In this document: piece by piece, positions 7,471 through 15,382 of the stretch
Position numbering within the stretch: position 1 is the stretch's first letter
Layout: every line of letters begins with the position of its first letter
Assembly (NCBI GenBank): GCA_945957605.1
Contig: CAMFLR010000003.1
Coordinates: 1-64,000 of the forward strand
Length of the DNA: 64,000 nt
Origin: an uncultured Isosphaeraceae bacterium
GTDB lineage: Bacteria; Planctomycetota; Planctomycetia; Isosphaerales; Isosphaeraceae
Direction of reading: 5' to 3'
Translations under genes and position numbers: made by a program
Notes under the pieces: generated by a model
Told to the model about the DNA's origin: nothing
What the model saw: only the letters and a program-made list of their open reading frames with translations
Database searches by the model: none

Positions 7471-9337
7471 CGGACTCACTCCCTTTCGCAGTGCTCATGG
7501 CAACGGGCAGCGAAAAGCGAAATGTCGCCCCTTCGCCAGGCTCGCTTTCGGCCGTGATCTGGCCGCCATGCGCGACGATAATTTCTCGCGCGATGGCTAA
7601 ACCCAAACCAGCGCTCCCCTTGGCATCGCTGCCGGGCACGCGATAAAACCGCTCGAAAATCTTGGGCAAATGCTCAGCGGGAACTCCGTCGCCCGTGTCC
7701 TTCACCTGAAACCAAACGAAATGCGGCATACCGTTATTCGTCGGTTCCGGCTCAGCCGAAACAACGATCGATCCCCCGCGTGATGTATGAGCAAACGCGT
7801 TGTTGATCAAGTTATCAAACACATGACTGACTCGTTCCTGGTCAATTCGTACATCGAGCAGTCCGGGCGCCACGTCACTTTTCAGTGACACCCCTATGTC
7901 GTTCGCACGTGATTGAAACTGTTCGACAGCCGCTTTCACAAGGTCGGACGTGCTTACGCCATGTAGGTCGAGCTTCACGCGCCCTTGTTCGATCCGCGTC
8001 AGGTCGAGCAGATCATTCACCATGTTCAGCAGCCGATCCGAATCTTGCCGAGCCGCAAGCAAAAGCTCAACCTGCTTCGTGTTTAACGGGCCAACCACCT
8101 CTTCAAGCAGCAGATGCACAGCCATTTGCAGGCCTGTGAGCGGTGTTTTCAGCTCGTGGCTCACGGTCGAAACCATGTCGCTCTTGAGCTGATCCATCAG
8201 ACGGAAGCGGGTAACGTCAGTCAGCACCACAGCCGCGCCTAGCATCACCTCATCATCGCGAATCGCCAGCACGCGAGGCAGGAAGAATCGCTCCTGGCCG
8301 GCGTCGCGGACGCAAAGTGCGTGGTCGAGACTCGTTGGCGATTGGTCGGGTTTGCCAGCCAGCACGTCGTCGAGAATCGCTTTGATTAGAGCAGGGGGCG
8401 TCCAGGGGATCGAACCATCCTCGCTCGGCACCGCTCCCAGCAACCGACGAGCGGCCGGATTGGCACGTTCTACAGATCCCGTTGTGTCGATCACAACGAC
8501 AGGATCGGGAAATGAATCGATCGTCGCCTGTGCGGTTTTCTGGGCACGAAGCAACCGCGCGGTTCCTGCCTGGCGGAAGTCACGAATCGTTCGAGCCATG
8601 ACGTTGAACGCATCGGCGAGCTCTCCCAACTCATCGCGTGTCGTGGCGCCGACAACTTGGTCGAGATCACCCCGAGCCATTGCTCGGGCGCCTCGTGTTA
8701 CGTCGCGAATCGGGATGAGAATTGTCCGGCTCAGGCCGATCGAGATGAAGGTTGCGACAACCGCCGCCGCAACGAGCGCGACGATCATCAAGCGGATCGA
8801 CGAGGCCGCCGCGTCTCGGGCGCGCTGGCTTTCCTCTTCCATATTGCGCTGATTGATGTTCAGAACTTCATCAGCCTTTGCCTTGATCGCATTGAACGTC
8901 GGTAGCAACTGGCTGAAATACAGCTTCGTGCGCTCTTCCTTGTTGGTTGGGCCGAGTGCGAAGAACCTACTCGTTTGCGTTTTGTACCGTTCAAAGAGCG
9001 TCTTGAGCGAAGCCGCCATTTCGTCTTCGTTTGGCAGCGTGATGGTTCGCAACTCGATGGCCAGATTCTCCTCGAACACTGGCTGCGACTGCTGAAATTG
9101 TTCGATGGCTTGTGTCTCTTCGCCGCCAATCGCGAACAGAAGCGCAGAGTCGAGCCGCTCGAGTGCTTCTTTCATCCCTTCGGCCGCGCGAACGCTCGTG
9201 TAGTTTTCGCGGAGGATCAAGTCAATCTTTCCGCCAAGCTGCCAGAACATCGAAACGGCCCACAAGCCAAGCCCAAGCAAGATGGCCAGCAGCGGAACGA
9301 TGCCGACAAGGAATTTCGTACGAAGCGTTTTGAACAC
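7460..9337 (-). CDS. Membrane histidine kinase (HAMP-PAS-HisKA-HATPase)
   Basis: The 625-residue protein starts with a membrane helix (about 7-30), a helical extracytoplasmic sensor segment, a second helix near residue 190, a HAMP linker, a PAS region (DSFPDPVVVIDTTGSVERANPA), the HisKA box with phospho-acceptor His in VSHELKTPLTG, and an HATPase domain with N (NLINNAFAH), G1 (DTGDGVP) and G2 (GLGLAIA) boxes. I prefer the GTG at 9337 because GGAGGA lies 9 nt upstream; the frame begins at a TTG 24 nt earlier. It is followed by the TPR response regulator (overlap) and preceded by the sigma54 activator gene, so phosphotransfer to either or both is possible. Confidence 0.93.
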   Translation of the reverse strand: MFKTLRTKFLVGIVPLLAILLGLGLWAVSMFWQLGGKIDLILRENYTSVRAAEGMKEALERLDSALLFAIGGEETQAIEQFQQSQPVFEENLAIELRTITLPNEDEMAASLKTLFERYKTQTSRFFALGPTNKEERTKLYFSQLLPTFNAIKAKADEVLNINQRNMEEESQRARDAAASSIRLMIVALVAAAVVATFISIGLSRTILIPIRDVTRGARAMARGDLDQVVGATTRDELGELADAFNVMARTIRDFRQAGTARLLRAQKTAQATIDSFPDPVVVIDTTGSVERANPAARRLLGAVPSEDGSIPWTPPALIKAILDDVLAGKPDQSPTSLDHALCVRDAGQERFFLPRVLAIRDDEVMLGAAVVLTDVTRFRLMDQLKSDMVSTVSHELKTPLTGLQMAVHLLLEEVVGPLNTKQVELLLAARQDSDRLLNMVNDLLDLTRIEQGRVKLDLHGVSTSDLVKAAVEQFQSRANDIGVSLKSDVAPGLLDVRIDQERVSHVFDNLINNAFAHTSRGGSIVVSAEPEPTNNGMPHFVWFQVKDTGDGVPAEHLPKIFERFYRVPGSDAKGSAGLGLAIAREIIVAHGGQITAESEPGEGATFRFSLPVAMSTAKGSESDES

Positions 9338-9422
9338 GGGCCAGAGTCCTCCGCACCGCAACTAAAGCAAGCGCAGTGCCATTCGAAAGTGGCGACTCGG
9401 AACACCTTTCATCTTAACGAGT

Positions 9423-9487
9423 TGAGGCAAATGCCTCAGCATGGCGCGCAGAAATGCAAGGCGCATCCATCGTGCAGGTTGCACGAT
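9423..9487. promoter_or_regulatory. Two dyads upstream of the histidine kinase gene
   Basis: The 184-bp spacer between the sigma54 activator gene and the histidine kinase contains TGAGGCA-AA-TGCCTCA (9423-9438) and ATCGTGCA-GGT-TGCACGAT (9469-9487). Both are perfect dyads. The second could also fold as a tight hairpin at the end of the upstream transcript, though no U-run follows. They are candidate binding sites for the neighbouring activator. Confidence 0.45.
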
Positions 9488-9521
9488 GAGGCACAATGCA
9501 ATTTGCGAGATGCACGACGGT

Positions 9522-10862
9522 TTACAGGCCGAACTGCTTCCGCTTGCGGTAAAGTGTGCTGGGATCGATCCCCAGAATCCGTGCGGCGGTATCGAGACTG
9601 GGTGCGGTCGAAAGCACGCGGCGGATGTGCTCTGATTCGAGCATTTCGAGCGTTACCGCGCCGCCAACTTCCATCGCCGACGCGTCGCTTTTCTGCGTCC
9701 GAACTGCGACACGCTCAGGCAGGTCGGCGAGACCAATTTCCGGACCGCTCGCCAGAATTGCCGCACGCTCGATTGCGTTCCGTAGCTCTCGCACATTCCC
9801 GGGCCAGGCGTAGGTTCGAATCGCCTCGCGCGCTTCGGCCGTGAACCCAATGAACTTGCGGCCGGTCTGTCGAGCAAAAAATGCAAGCAAGCGATCGGCC
9901 AGATCGGTGCGGTCGGCGCGGAGACGGAGTGGCGGGAGTGACAGCTCGATGACATTCAAGCGATAGAGCAAGTCCTCGCGAAACGTCCCTGCGGCAATCG
10001 CCGCTTCGAGGTCGCGATTGGTCGCGGCGATCACCCGAACATCGGCCGTCCGCGTTTTCGTATCGCCCACGCGCTCGTATTGCCGCTCTTGCAAGAACCT
10101 TAACAACTTGGGCTGAAGTGCACTCGGGAGATCGCCGATTTCGTCGAGAAAAAGTGTGCCACCCTCAGCAACAGCGACCTTGCCCGAAGAGTCGCGCACC
10201 GCCCCGGTGAAAGCGCCGCGGACGTGGCCGAAAAGGTCGCTTTCAAGAAGATCCGCACTGAGGCTCGGGCAACTCACGGTCACGAACGGGCCGCTCGCTC
10301 GCTTGCTCCAAGCATGAACGGCTCGGGAGAGAACACCCTTGCCGGTGCCGTTTTCGCCGCGAATGAGAATGGCGGCATCCGTTTGTGCGACGCGCTGGGC
10401 GATCTCCGTCGTGCGTGCGACGGCTGGGTCGGTGCTGTCCAGCTCGGCTTCAGGAACTTCGTTGCGGACGTGTTCTTCAAGATCGGCCACGCGATCGCGC
10501 AATCCGCGCATCCGGCCTACGCGTTCCAGCACCGCGCGGATCTGATCGGGCGTGAACGGCTTGGGCAGATAATCGAGCGCACCGCGGCGAACCGCTTCCA
10601 CAGCCGTATCAATACTTGCGTGTGCGGTGATGACGATAATCGCCAGCCGGGGCGCGGCGGCGAGTAGCGGCTCGATAAGGTCAAGGCCCGATTCTGTGCC
10701 GAGCCGCAGGTCGAGCAGCGCGACTTCGGCCGGCTTGCGGTCGATGACGGCGAGGGCTTTCGCAGGCGTGTCGGCCTCGGCGATGGTGTGCCCCATCGCT
10801 TCGAGCGTCATCCTGAGCGTGCGCCTGATGTTCGGCTCGTCGTCGACGATGAGGATTTGCAT
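9522..10862 (-). CDS. NtrC-family sigma54 activator (response regulator)
   Basis: The 446-residue protein is a complete bacterial enhancer-binding protein: receiver domain (about 1-120, phospho-acceptor Asp51 in ALLDLRLG), AAA+ domain with Walker A GENGTGKG (169-176), the sigma54-contact loop GAFTGA (216-221), Walker B GGTLFLDEIGDL, and a C-terminal Fis-type helix-turn-helix (about 405-446, ending LGIDPSTLYRKRKQFGL). The intact GAFTGA loop predicts real sigma54 activation. It starts 9 bp after the hydroxyproline dehydrogenase FAD subunit, so it may be cotranscribed with and regulate that pathway. A sigma54-like promoter elsewhere in the window lies at 28466-28482. Confidence 0.95.
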   Translation of the reverse strand: MQILIVDDEPNIRRTLRMTLEAMGHTIAEADTPAKALAVIDRKPAEVALLDLRLGTESGLDLIEPLLAAAPRLAIIVITAHASIDTAVEAVRRGALDYLPKPFTPDQIRAVLERVGRMRGLRDRVADLEEHVRNEVPEAELDSTDPAVARTTEIAQRVAQTDAAILIRGENGTGKGVLSRAVHAWSKRASGPFVTVSCPSLSADLLESDLFGHVRGAFTGAVRDSSGKVAVAEGGTLFLDEIGDLPSALQPKLLRFLQERQYERVGDTKTRTADVRVIAATNRDLEAAIAAGTFREDLLYRLNVIELSLPPLRLRADRTDLADRLLAFFARQTGRKFIGFTAEAREAIRTYAWPGNVRELRNAIERAAILASGPEIGLADLPERVAVRTQKSDASAMEVGGAVTLEMLESEHIRRVLSTAPSLDTAARILGIDPSTLYRKRKQFGL

Positions 10863-10871
10863 GTGAGATCG

Positions 10872-12140
10872 CTAAGACAATTTTGAGTCTTGATGCGACA
10901 GGTGACCAAGCGGAACCGGCAAGACGGGAGGCCGGTTCGACGTTCGCCCCCAGCCATAAAGCACTTCCGCCGCTGCGCCACAAATTCGTCCCTGGCACGG
11001 ACCCATCCCGCACCTGGTTTGGAGCTTGGCATCGAGCCACGATGCGCGATGAGCTAATGCTTTGTGCGGAACATCTTCACAGCGGCAAACAATTGTATCG
11101 GGGTGGGCCAGCGATCGAAGTTCAGGCCGAAGTTCGAACGCTTTTGCCAGCCGACGCGCGAAGGAAAGCGCCCGTTCCCGATCCGGAAAAAGCTCGCGCG
11201 CCGCGACGATATCTCCGGTTGCAGCGTAACCCGCGATTTGCCCCTCGACAAGGGAAAGCTCGAGCCCGCCAATGCCCGTCAGTTCTCCGCTCGCGTAAAC
11301 GTGTGGCACGGTTGTAAGCTGAGAGCCATCGACCGTCACAAATCCATGCGCCGTCTGGCAGCCAAACGCGAGAGCCAGCTCGACATTGGGAACCAAGCCG
11401 AATCCACACGCGAGATAATCGCATTCAATCGACCAGCGTTTCATTCCATCGGTCATCACAACCGCTTCGAGACGGTCCTTCCCCAAGGCCTCCACTGGCC
11501 AGCAACCGTTCTGCTGGCGAACGCCGCCGAGCGAGTATTTAAGATCAATCGCCTGTACAATTTTCGATGGCGTGCGCCAGAGATTCGCGGCAAACCTAGT
11601 GATACTTGAAGCGCTCGCCTGCTCGGCCAGAAGCTCGATCTTCGCGCCCTTCTTCTTGAGATAGGCCGCAACCGCCAGCAGAAGCGGACCCGAACCAGCA
11701 ACCACCACGCGCTTACCTGTGATTGGCAAGCCGCCCTTGACCATCGCCTGCAAGCCGCCCGCGCCCATGACGTTGGGCAAAGTCCAACCTGGGAATGGTA
11801 GAAAAAGCTCGCGTGCTCCCGTTGCCAGGATAAGGTGCTGATATCTGAGAGTGATCGCGTCGCCTACGCGATCTGCCAGCAACATTCCTTCTGCAGGCGC
11901 GCCGAAAATTTGCGTCGAGCACAGCATCTCGAATCGCACTTGCTTTACGCGTTCGAACCACGCGATTGCTTCGCGTGACGATGGCTTCGTCGCTTCGCCG
12001 CGCCAGATTTGGCCGCCAGCTTCGAGGTTGTCGTCGATCACGCCAACTCGTTTGCCCGAGCGCGAAGCAGTTACCGCGGCGGCCAGGCCGGCTGGTCCAG
12101 CGCCCACGATCAAAATGTCAAACGCGTCGCTCGCCGCCAT
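10872..12140 (-). CDS. FAD/NAD(P) oxidoreductase, HcnB-like dehydrogenase subunit
   Basis: A 422-residue pyridine-nucleotide-disulfide-type oxidoreductase: FAD-binding GAGPAGLAAAV near residue 13, a second Rossmann motif GKRVVVAGSGPLLLAVA, and a C-terminal BFD-like region with Cys-x-Cys-x22-Cys-x4-Cys (CRCEDV near 352, CGMGPC near 377-382). This architecture is known from hydrogen-cyanide synthase HcnB and from the alpha/beta-type subunits of D-hydroxyproline and opine dehydrogenases. The ATG at 12140 lies inside the end of the ferredoxin-like gene (23-bp overlap). With the neighbours it forms a DAO-[2Fe-2S]-FAD trimeric dehydrogenase. Confidence 0.87.
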   Translation of the reverse strand: MAASDAFDILIVGAGPAGLAAAVTASRSGKRVGVIDDNLEAGGQIWRGEATKPSSREAIAWFERVKQVRFEMLCSTQIFGAPAEGMLLADRVGDAITLRYQHLILATGARELFLPFPGWTLPNVMGAGGLQAMVKGGLPITGKRVVVAGSGPLLLAVAAYLKKKGAKIELLAEQASASSITRFAANLWRTPSKIVQAIDLKYSLGGVRQQNGCWPVEALGKDRLEAVVMTDGMKRWSIECDYLACGFGLVPNVELALAFGCQTAHGFVTVDGSQLTTVPHVYASGELTGIGGLELSLVEGQIAGYAATGDIVAARELFPDRERALSFARRLAKAFELRPELRSLAHPDTIVCRCEDVPHKALAHRASWLDAKLQTRCGMGPCQGRICGAAAEVLYGWGRTSNRPPVLPVPLGHLSHQDSKLS

Positions 12141-12381
12141 GCGTGACGACCTCCATTCCGGCGACAACCAAACGCTGGCAGGTCCTCTGCTGGGCCACGC
12201 CATCAATCGTCGCGCGACATTCGTAGCAAATTCCCATGCCGCACAATGGCCCACGCGGCGAACCATTGACGGAGCGTCTAATGCTCTCGTTCCCCGCGAT
12301 CAAAACCGCCGACGCAATTGTCGTCCCGCTGGGAACGGTCACGCTTCGGCCATCAATCGTCAGAGTGACCGTTTCATTCAT
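12118..12381 (-). CDS. [2Fe-2S] subunit of D-hydroxyproline-type dehydrogenase
   Basis: An 87-residue ferredoxin-like protein with a cluster motif Cys47-x4-Cys52-x2-Cys55-x12-Cys68 in the context GPLCGMGICYECR. It matches HcnA-type small subunits that carry electrons between the two FAD subunits. I chose the ATG at 12381, which overlaps the DAO gene stop by 8 bp; an in-frame upstream start at 12399 is possible. Its own end overlaps the next FAD gene by 23 bp, so the three subunits are translationally coupled. Confidence 0.85.
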   Translation of the reverse strand: MNETVTLTIDGRSVTVPSGTTIASAVLIAGNESIRRSVNGSPRGPLCGMGICYECRATIDGVAQQRTCQRLVVAGMEVVTHGGERRV

Positions 12382-13510
12382 GGTGATGAACCGCGACACC
12401 GCCCATCAATCGTGACGGAAGATAGGGCGTTGGATCAATTGCTGCATCTTGGCCTGTTAAATGTGCAGATATTAGCGCAGCGGTTCCCAGCGATGTCGTG
12501 ATTCCCAATCCTTCATGACCGGTGGCAAGAAACAGGCCGTCGATTTCGGGATGTGGGCCAATCACCGGTAGCGAATCAGGAGTTGCCGCGCGAAAACCGG
12601 TCCAGACGCGAATCGCCGACAGTACCGCAATTCCCGGCATGTATTCGACCGCCCGGTCGATCATCCGCTTCAGAATATGATTGTCGACCTTCGGATCCGA
12701 AACATCGAACTGCCGCGATGATCCCACAAGCAACTGTCCCGTGCGCCTTGGTTGCACGTTGAACGCGACTGAGTCGTGATCCGATCCGTGCGCACTTTTT
12801 AAATAGCCAAGTTCGAGCACTTGATGATGTAAATAACCAGGATAACGATCGGTGATGACGAGATGTCCTTTTCGCGGGCGAACGACGAGACCCGGAGTGA
12901 GTGCAACGGCTTGCCAACCTGCGGCGTTCACAACAGCGTCGGCCTCGATTTTCTTGCCGGTCGCCAGCGTGACCGACCGACCGTCAATCGCCTGCACAGG
13001 TGTGCCAATTTTGACCTCAGCTCCACCCGCGACGGCTTCATCCAGCAAAAACTGCGCGGCGCAGGGCGGGTAAATCACCTGATCTCTGGGAATAACCAAA
13101 CCACCGGCCAGTCCGGCGCGGAGATTGGGTTCGGCCTCTGCGACTTGCTTTGAATCAAGCACCCGAGCTTCGAGGCCGCGTTCATCGTAGAACTGCTTCT
13201 TGCGATGGACCTCGGCCATTTCTTCATCATCAGTCGCGACCCAGAGTGTGCCGCAACGGTCAAACTCGACGGATGCGGGCAGGCGATCGGCGAGTTCGTC
13301 CCAGAGTGATTGCGAATAGCGGCAAAGCGCGAATTGGGCTTCGGAGTCGTCCATGACCGGAATATGGCCCATGCCCGCCGCCGTTGCACCGCTGCCGATC
13401 GGACGGGAATCGATCACCGTCACGCGGAACCCGTCGCTGGTAAGAGCTCGAGCAATCGCCGCACCGACGATCCCCGCGCCTACCACCGCCACGCGTCCCG
13501 CGCTCTTCAT
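12374..13510 (-). CDS. DAO-family FAD dehydrogenase, probable D-hydroxyproline dehydrogenase
   Basis: The 378-residue protein has the N-terminal FAD-binding motif VVGAGIVGAAIARAL, the DAO-family NAAGW and a C-terminal ATGHEGLGITTSLGTA flavin motif. This subunit should carry out amine oxidation of a cyclic imino acid. Next to a hydroxyproline epimerase and a pyrroline-hydroxycarboxylate deaminase, the expected substrate is cis-4-hydroxy-D-proline, giving pyrroline-4-hydroxy-2-carboxylate. The start overlaps the epimerase stop by 4 bp (13507-13510). Sarcosine or glycine-oxidase-like substrates are the alternative. Confidence 0.85.
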   Translation of the reverse strand: MKSAGRVAVVGAGIVGAAIARALTSDGFRVTVIDSRPIGSGATAAGMGHIPVMDDSEAQFALCRYSQSLWDELADRLPASVEFDRCGTLWVATDDEEMAEVHRKKQFYDERGLEARVLDSKQVAEAEPNLRAGLAGGLVIPRDQVIYPPCAAQFLLDEAVAGGAEVKIGTPVQAIDGRSVTLATGKKIEADAVVNAAGWQAVALTPGLVVRPRKGHLVITDRYPGYLHHQVLELGYLKSAHGSDHDSVAFNVQPRRTGQLLVGSSRQFDVSDPKVDNHILKRMIDRAVEYMPGIAVLSAIRVWTGFRAATPDSLPVIGPHPEIDGLFLATGHEGLGITTSLGTAALISAHLTGQDAAIDPTPYLPSRLMGGVAVHHHE

Positions 13511-14451
13511 GCGCGAATCCCCAGCGCCAGCGGGTCGTTGGGACTTACTAGCAAAGTCGCTTCGGCATTCACATAAGCAGTGCCGCGAATTTCGGGAATG
13601 ACACGCCCATCGACGATCGTCCCTTTACCCTCGAACAGCGTGCCGATGATGCTTTCCTGCCGCCAGGTTTCGCCTTCGCGTAGCTTGCCGTCGGCAATCA
13701 GGCAGGCAATTTTGGCGCTCGTACCGGTGCCGCAAGGAGAGCGGTCGTAAGCCTTGCCCGGACAGAGCACAAAATTCTTACCATCGCTACTCGCGTTGCC
13801 TGGCGGTCCAAAAAGCTCGACATGATCGATCTCGGCACCATTGGCGCCTGTGATTCCCTGTCGCGGCAACGCCTGGCGAATCTTCCATGTGAAATCGATG
13901 AGCGTATCGAGATTCGAGAGCGTGAGATCGTGCTGATGTTTATTGACAAGAAAGAACCAGTTTCCGCCCCAAGCCACATCGCCGATTACTTCGCCGTAGC
14001 CATCGACGTTAACGCTCACGTCCTTCGCCAGGCGGTAGCTGGGTACGTTGCGAACCATCACCTGATTGGGTGATTCGAGCGTGGCGGAAATGGGACCGAC
14101 TGGCGTTTCGATCTGATGCGTTCCCAGGCCGATTTTGCCCATATGCGCCAGCGTCACAAGCAGGCCAATCGTGCCGTGGCCACACATGCCGAGATAGCCG
14201 ACATTATTGAAAAAAATCACGCCGGCCGCGCTCGCGGAGTCGACCGGTTCGCAGAGCAGGGCACCGACCATTGCGTCGTTACCGCGCGGCTCGTTGACGA
14301 CAGTCGAGCGAAACGTGTCATGCTCGCGCTGAAACTTGGCGAGCCGTTCGTCCATCGTGCCGCCACCAAGGTCGGGGCCGCCGGCGATCACCACGCGCGT
14401 CGGCTCGCCGCCGGTGTGCGAATCAATCACGTTGATTCGGTGCATGCTCAT
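13507..14451 (-). CDS. 4-hydroxyproline 2-epimerase (proline racemase family)
   Basis: The 314-residue product matches the proline racemase/hydroxyproline epimerase family, which interconverts trans-4-hydroxy-L-proline and cis-4-hydroxy-D-proline. Both catalytic cysteines are present: Cys90 in LGMCGHGTIG and Cys240 in RSPCGTGTSA. The first is Cys, as in epimerases and racemases, not the Thr/Ser of the dehydratase branch. The N-terminus INVIDSHTGGEPTRVV is typical. I chose the ATG at 14451 (another ATG at 14445); both follow the deaminase gene directly. The operon context favours hydroxyproline over proline. Confidence 0.92.
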   Translation of the reverse strand: MSMHRINVIDSHTGGEPTRVVIAGGPDLGGGTMDERLAKFQREHDTFRSTVVNEPRGNDAMVGALLCEPVDSASAAGVIFFNNVGYLGMCGHGTIGLLVTLAHMGKIGLGTHQIETPVGPISATLESPNQVMVRNVPSYRLAKDVSVNVDGYGEVIGDVAWGGNWFFLVNKHQHDLTLSNLDTLIDFTWKIRQALPRQGITGANGAEIDHVELFGPPGNASSDGKNFVLCPGKAYDRSPCGTGTSAKIACLIADGKLREGETWRQESIIGTLFEGKGTIVDGRVIPEIRGTAYVNAEATLLVSPNDPLALGIRA

Positions 14452-14458
14452 CTCGACA

Positions 14459-15355
14459 TCAGCCCTTGGGGCGGTTCTTGATCGCGTCGCGAACGATCTT
14501 GAGTACCTGCTCGCGTTCGGCGCCGGTGATCGGCAAACGCGGGGCACGAACGGTCTCGGTGCCGTAGCCGCATTCGCTGGCGGCTAGCTTGATGTATTGC
14601 ACAAGCTTGGGAAGCGTGTCGAGATGCAAGAGCGGCGTGTACCAGCGATAGACCTGGCGGGCGGCCTCGAAATCGCCGTTCATCGCCAGATCCCAGAGCA
14701 GGCGATTCTCGCGTGGGAAGGCATTCACCAGGCCAGAAACCCAGCCTTCGATGCCGAGCATGATGCTCTCGAGCACCAGGTCGTCGACACCGCAGAATAG
14801 AAGGTACCGATTGCCGACGGTGTTCCGCAGGTCGGTGATGCGGCGCGGGTTTTCGGACGATTCTTTGATGGCGACGAGTGTTGGCTCGTCGGCCAGCTCG
14901 GCGAACATTTGGGGAGTGATGTCGACGCCGTACGACACCGGGTTGTTGTAGCACATGATCGGCAGGTCGGTCGCGCGGGCGACCGTACGGAAGTGCGCGA
15001 TCGTCTCGCCAGGGTCCGACTTGTAGACCATGCCGGGAAGGAGCATCAGACCGTCGATGCCGATTTCCTTCGCCGCCTTGGCGAACTTGCAGGCACCGAG
15101 GGTTGTGGTTTCGGCGACTCCCGTGAGGACGGGAATTCGGCCGTTGACATGGTCGACCGTCGCCTTGAGGACGACGTGTTTTTCCTGAGTTTCGAGCGAG
15201 CAGTTTTCGCCCACGGTTCCCAGCATGATCAGGCCGTTAATACCAGCCTCGATCATCGCGTCGACGTGCGCAAGCGTGGCGCGAAGGTCGAGCGATTGAT
15301 CGGCCTGAAACTGCGTGGTGGCCGCGGGAAAAACACCTTGCCAGTTAACGGACAT
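14459..15355 (-). CDS. DapA-family lyase, probable pyrroline-4-hydroxy-2-carboxylate deaminase
   Basis: A 298-residue class I aldolase-fold protein of the dihydrodipicolinate synthase family, with the Schiff-base Lys164 in VAIKESSEN and the catalytic Tyr136 in IMCYNNPV. In hydroxyproline catabolism such a protein deaminates the dehydrogenase product to alpha-ketoglutarate semialdehyde. Its place as first gene of the epimerase-dehydrogenase set supports that over lysine synthesis. The next enzyme, the semialdehyde dehydrogenase, is not in the window. The gene starts only 27 bp after the ThuA/cytochrome gene, so it probably shares its transcript. Confidence 0.85.
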   Translation of the reverse strand: MSVNWQGVFPAATTQFQADQSLDLRATLAHVDAMIEAGINGLIMLGTVGENCSLETQEKHVVLKATVDHVNGRIPVLTGVAETTTLGACKFAKAAKEIGIDGLMLLPGMVYKSDPGETIAHFRTVARATDLPIMCYNNPVSYGVDITPQMFAELADEPTLVAIKESSENPRRITDLRNTVGNRYLLFCGVDDLVLESIMLGIEGWVSGLVNAFPRENRLLWDLAMNGDFEAARQVYRWYTPLLHLDTLPKLVQYIKLAASECGYGTETVRAPRLPITGAEREQVLKIVRDAIKNRPKG

Positions 15356-15382
15356 CGCGGATTTCTCTCTCGAACCCTGGGT

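Noticed and set aside
9440-9475. Possible sigma54 promoter for the histidine kinase gene
   Set aside because: On the minus strand TGG and the downstream GC are separated by 9, not 10, nucleotides and the -24 box is poor.
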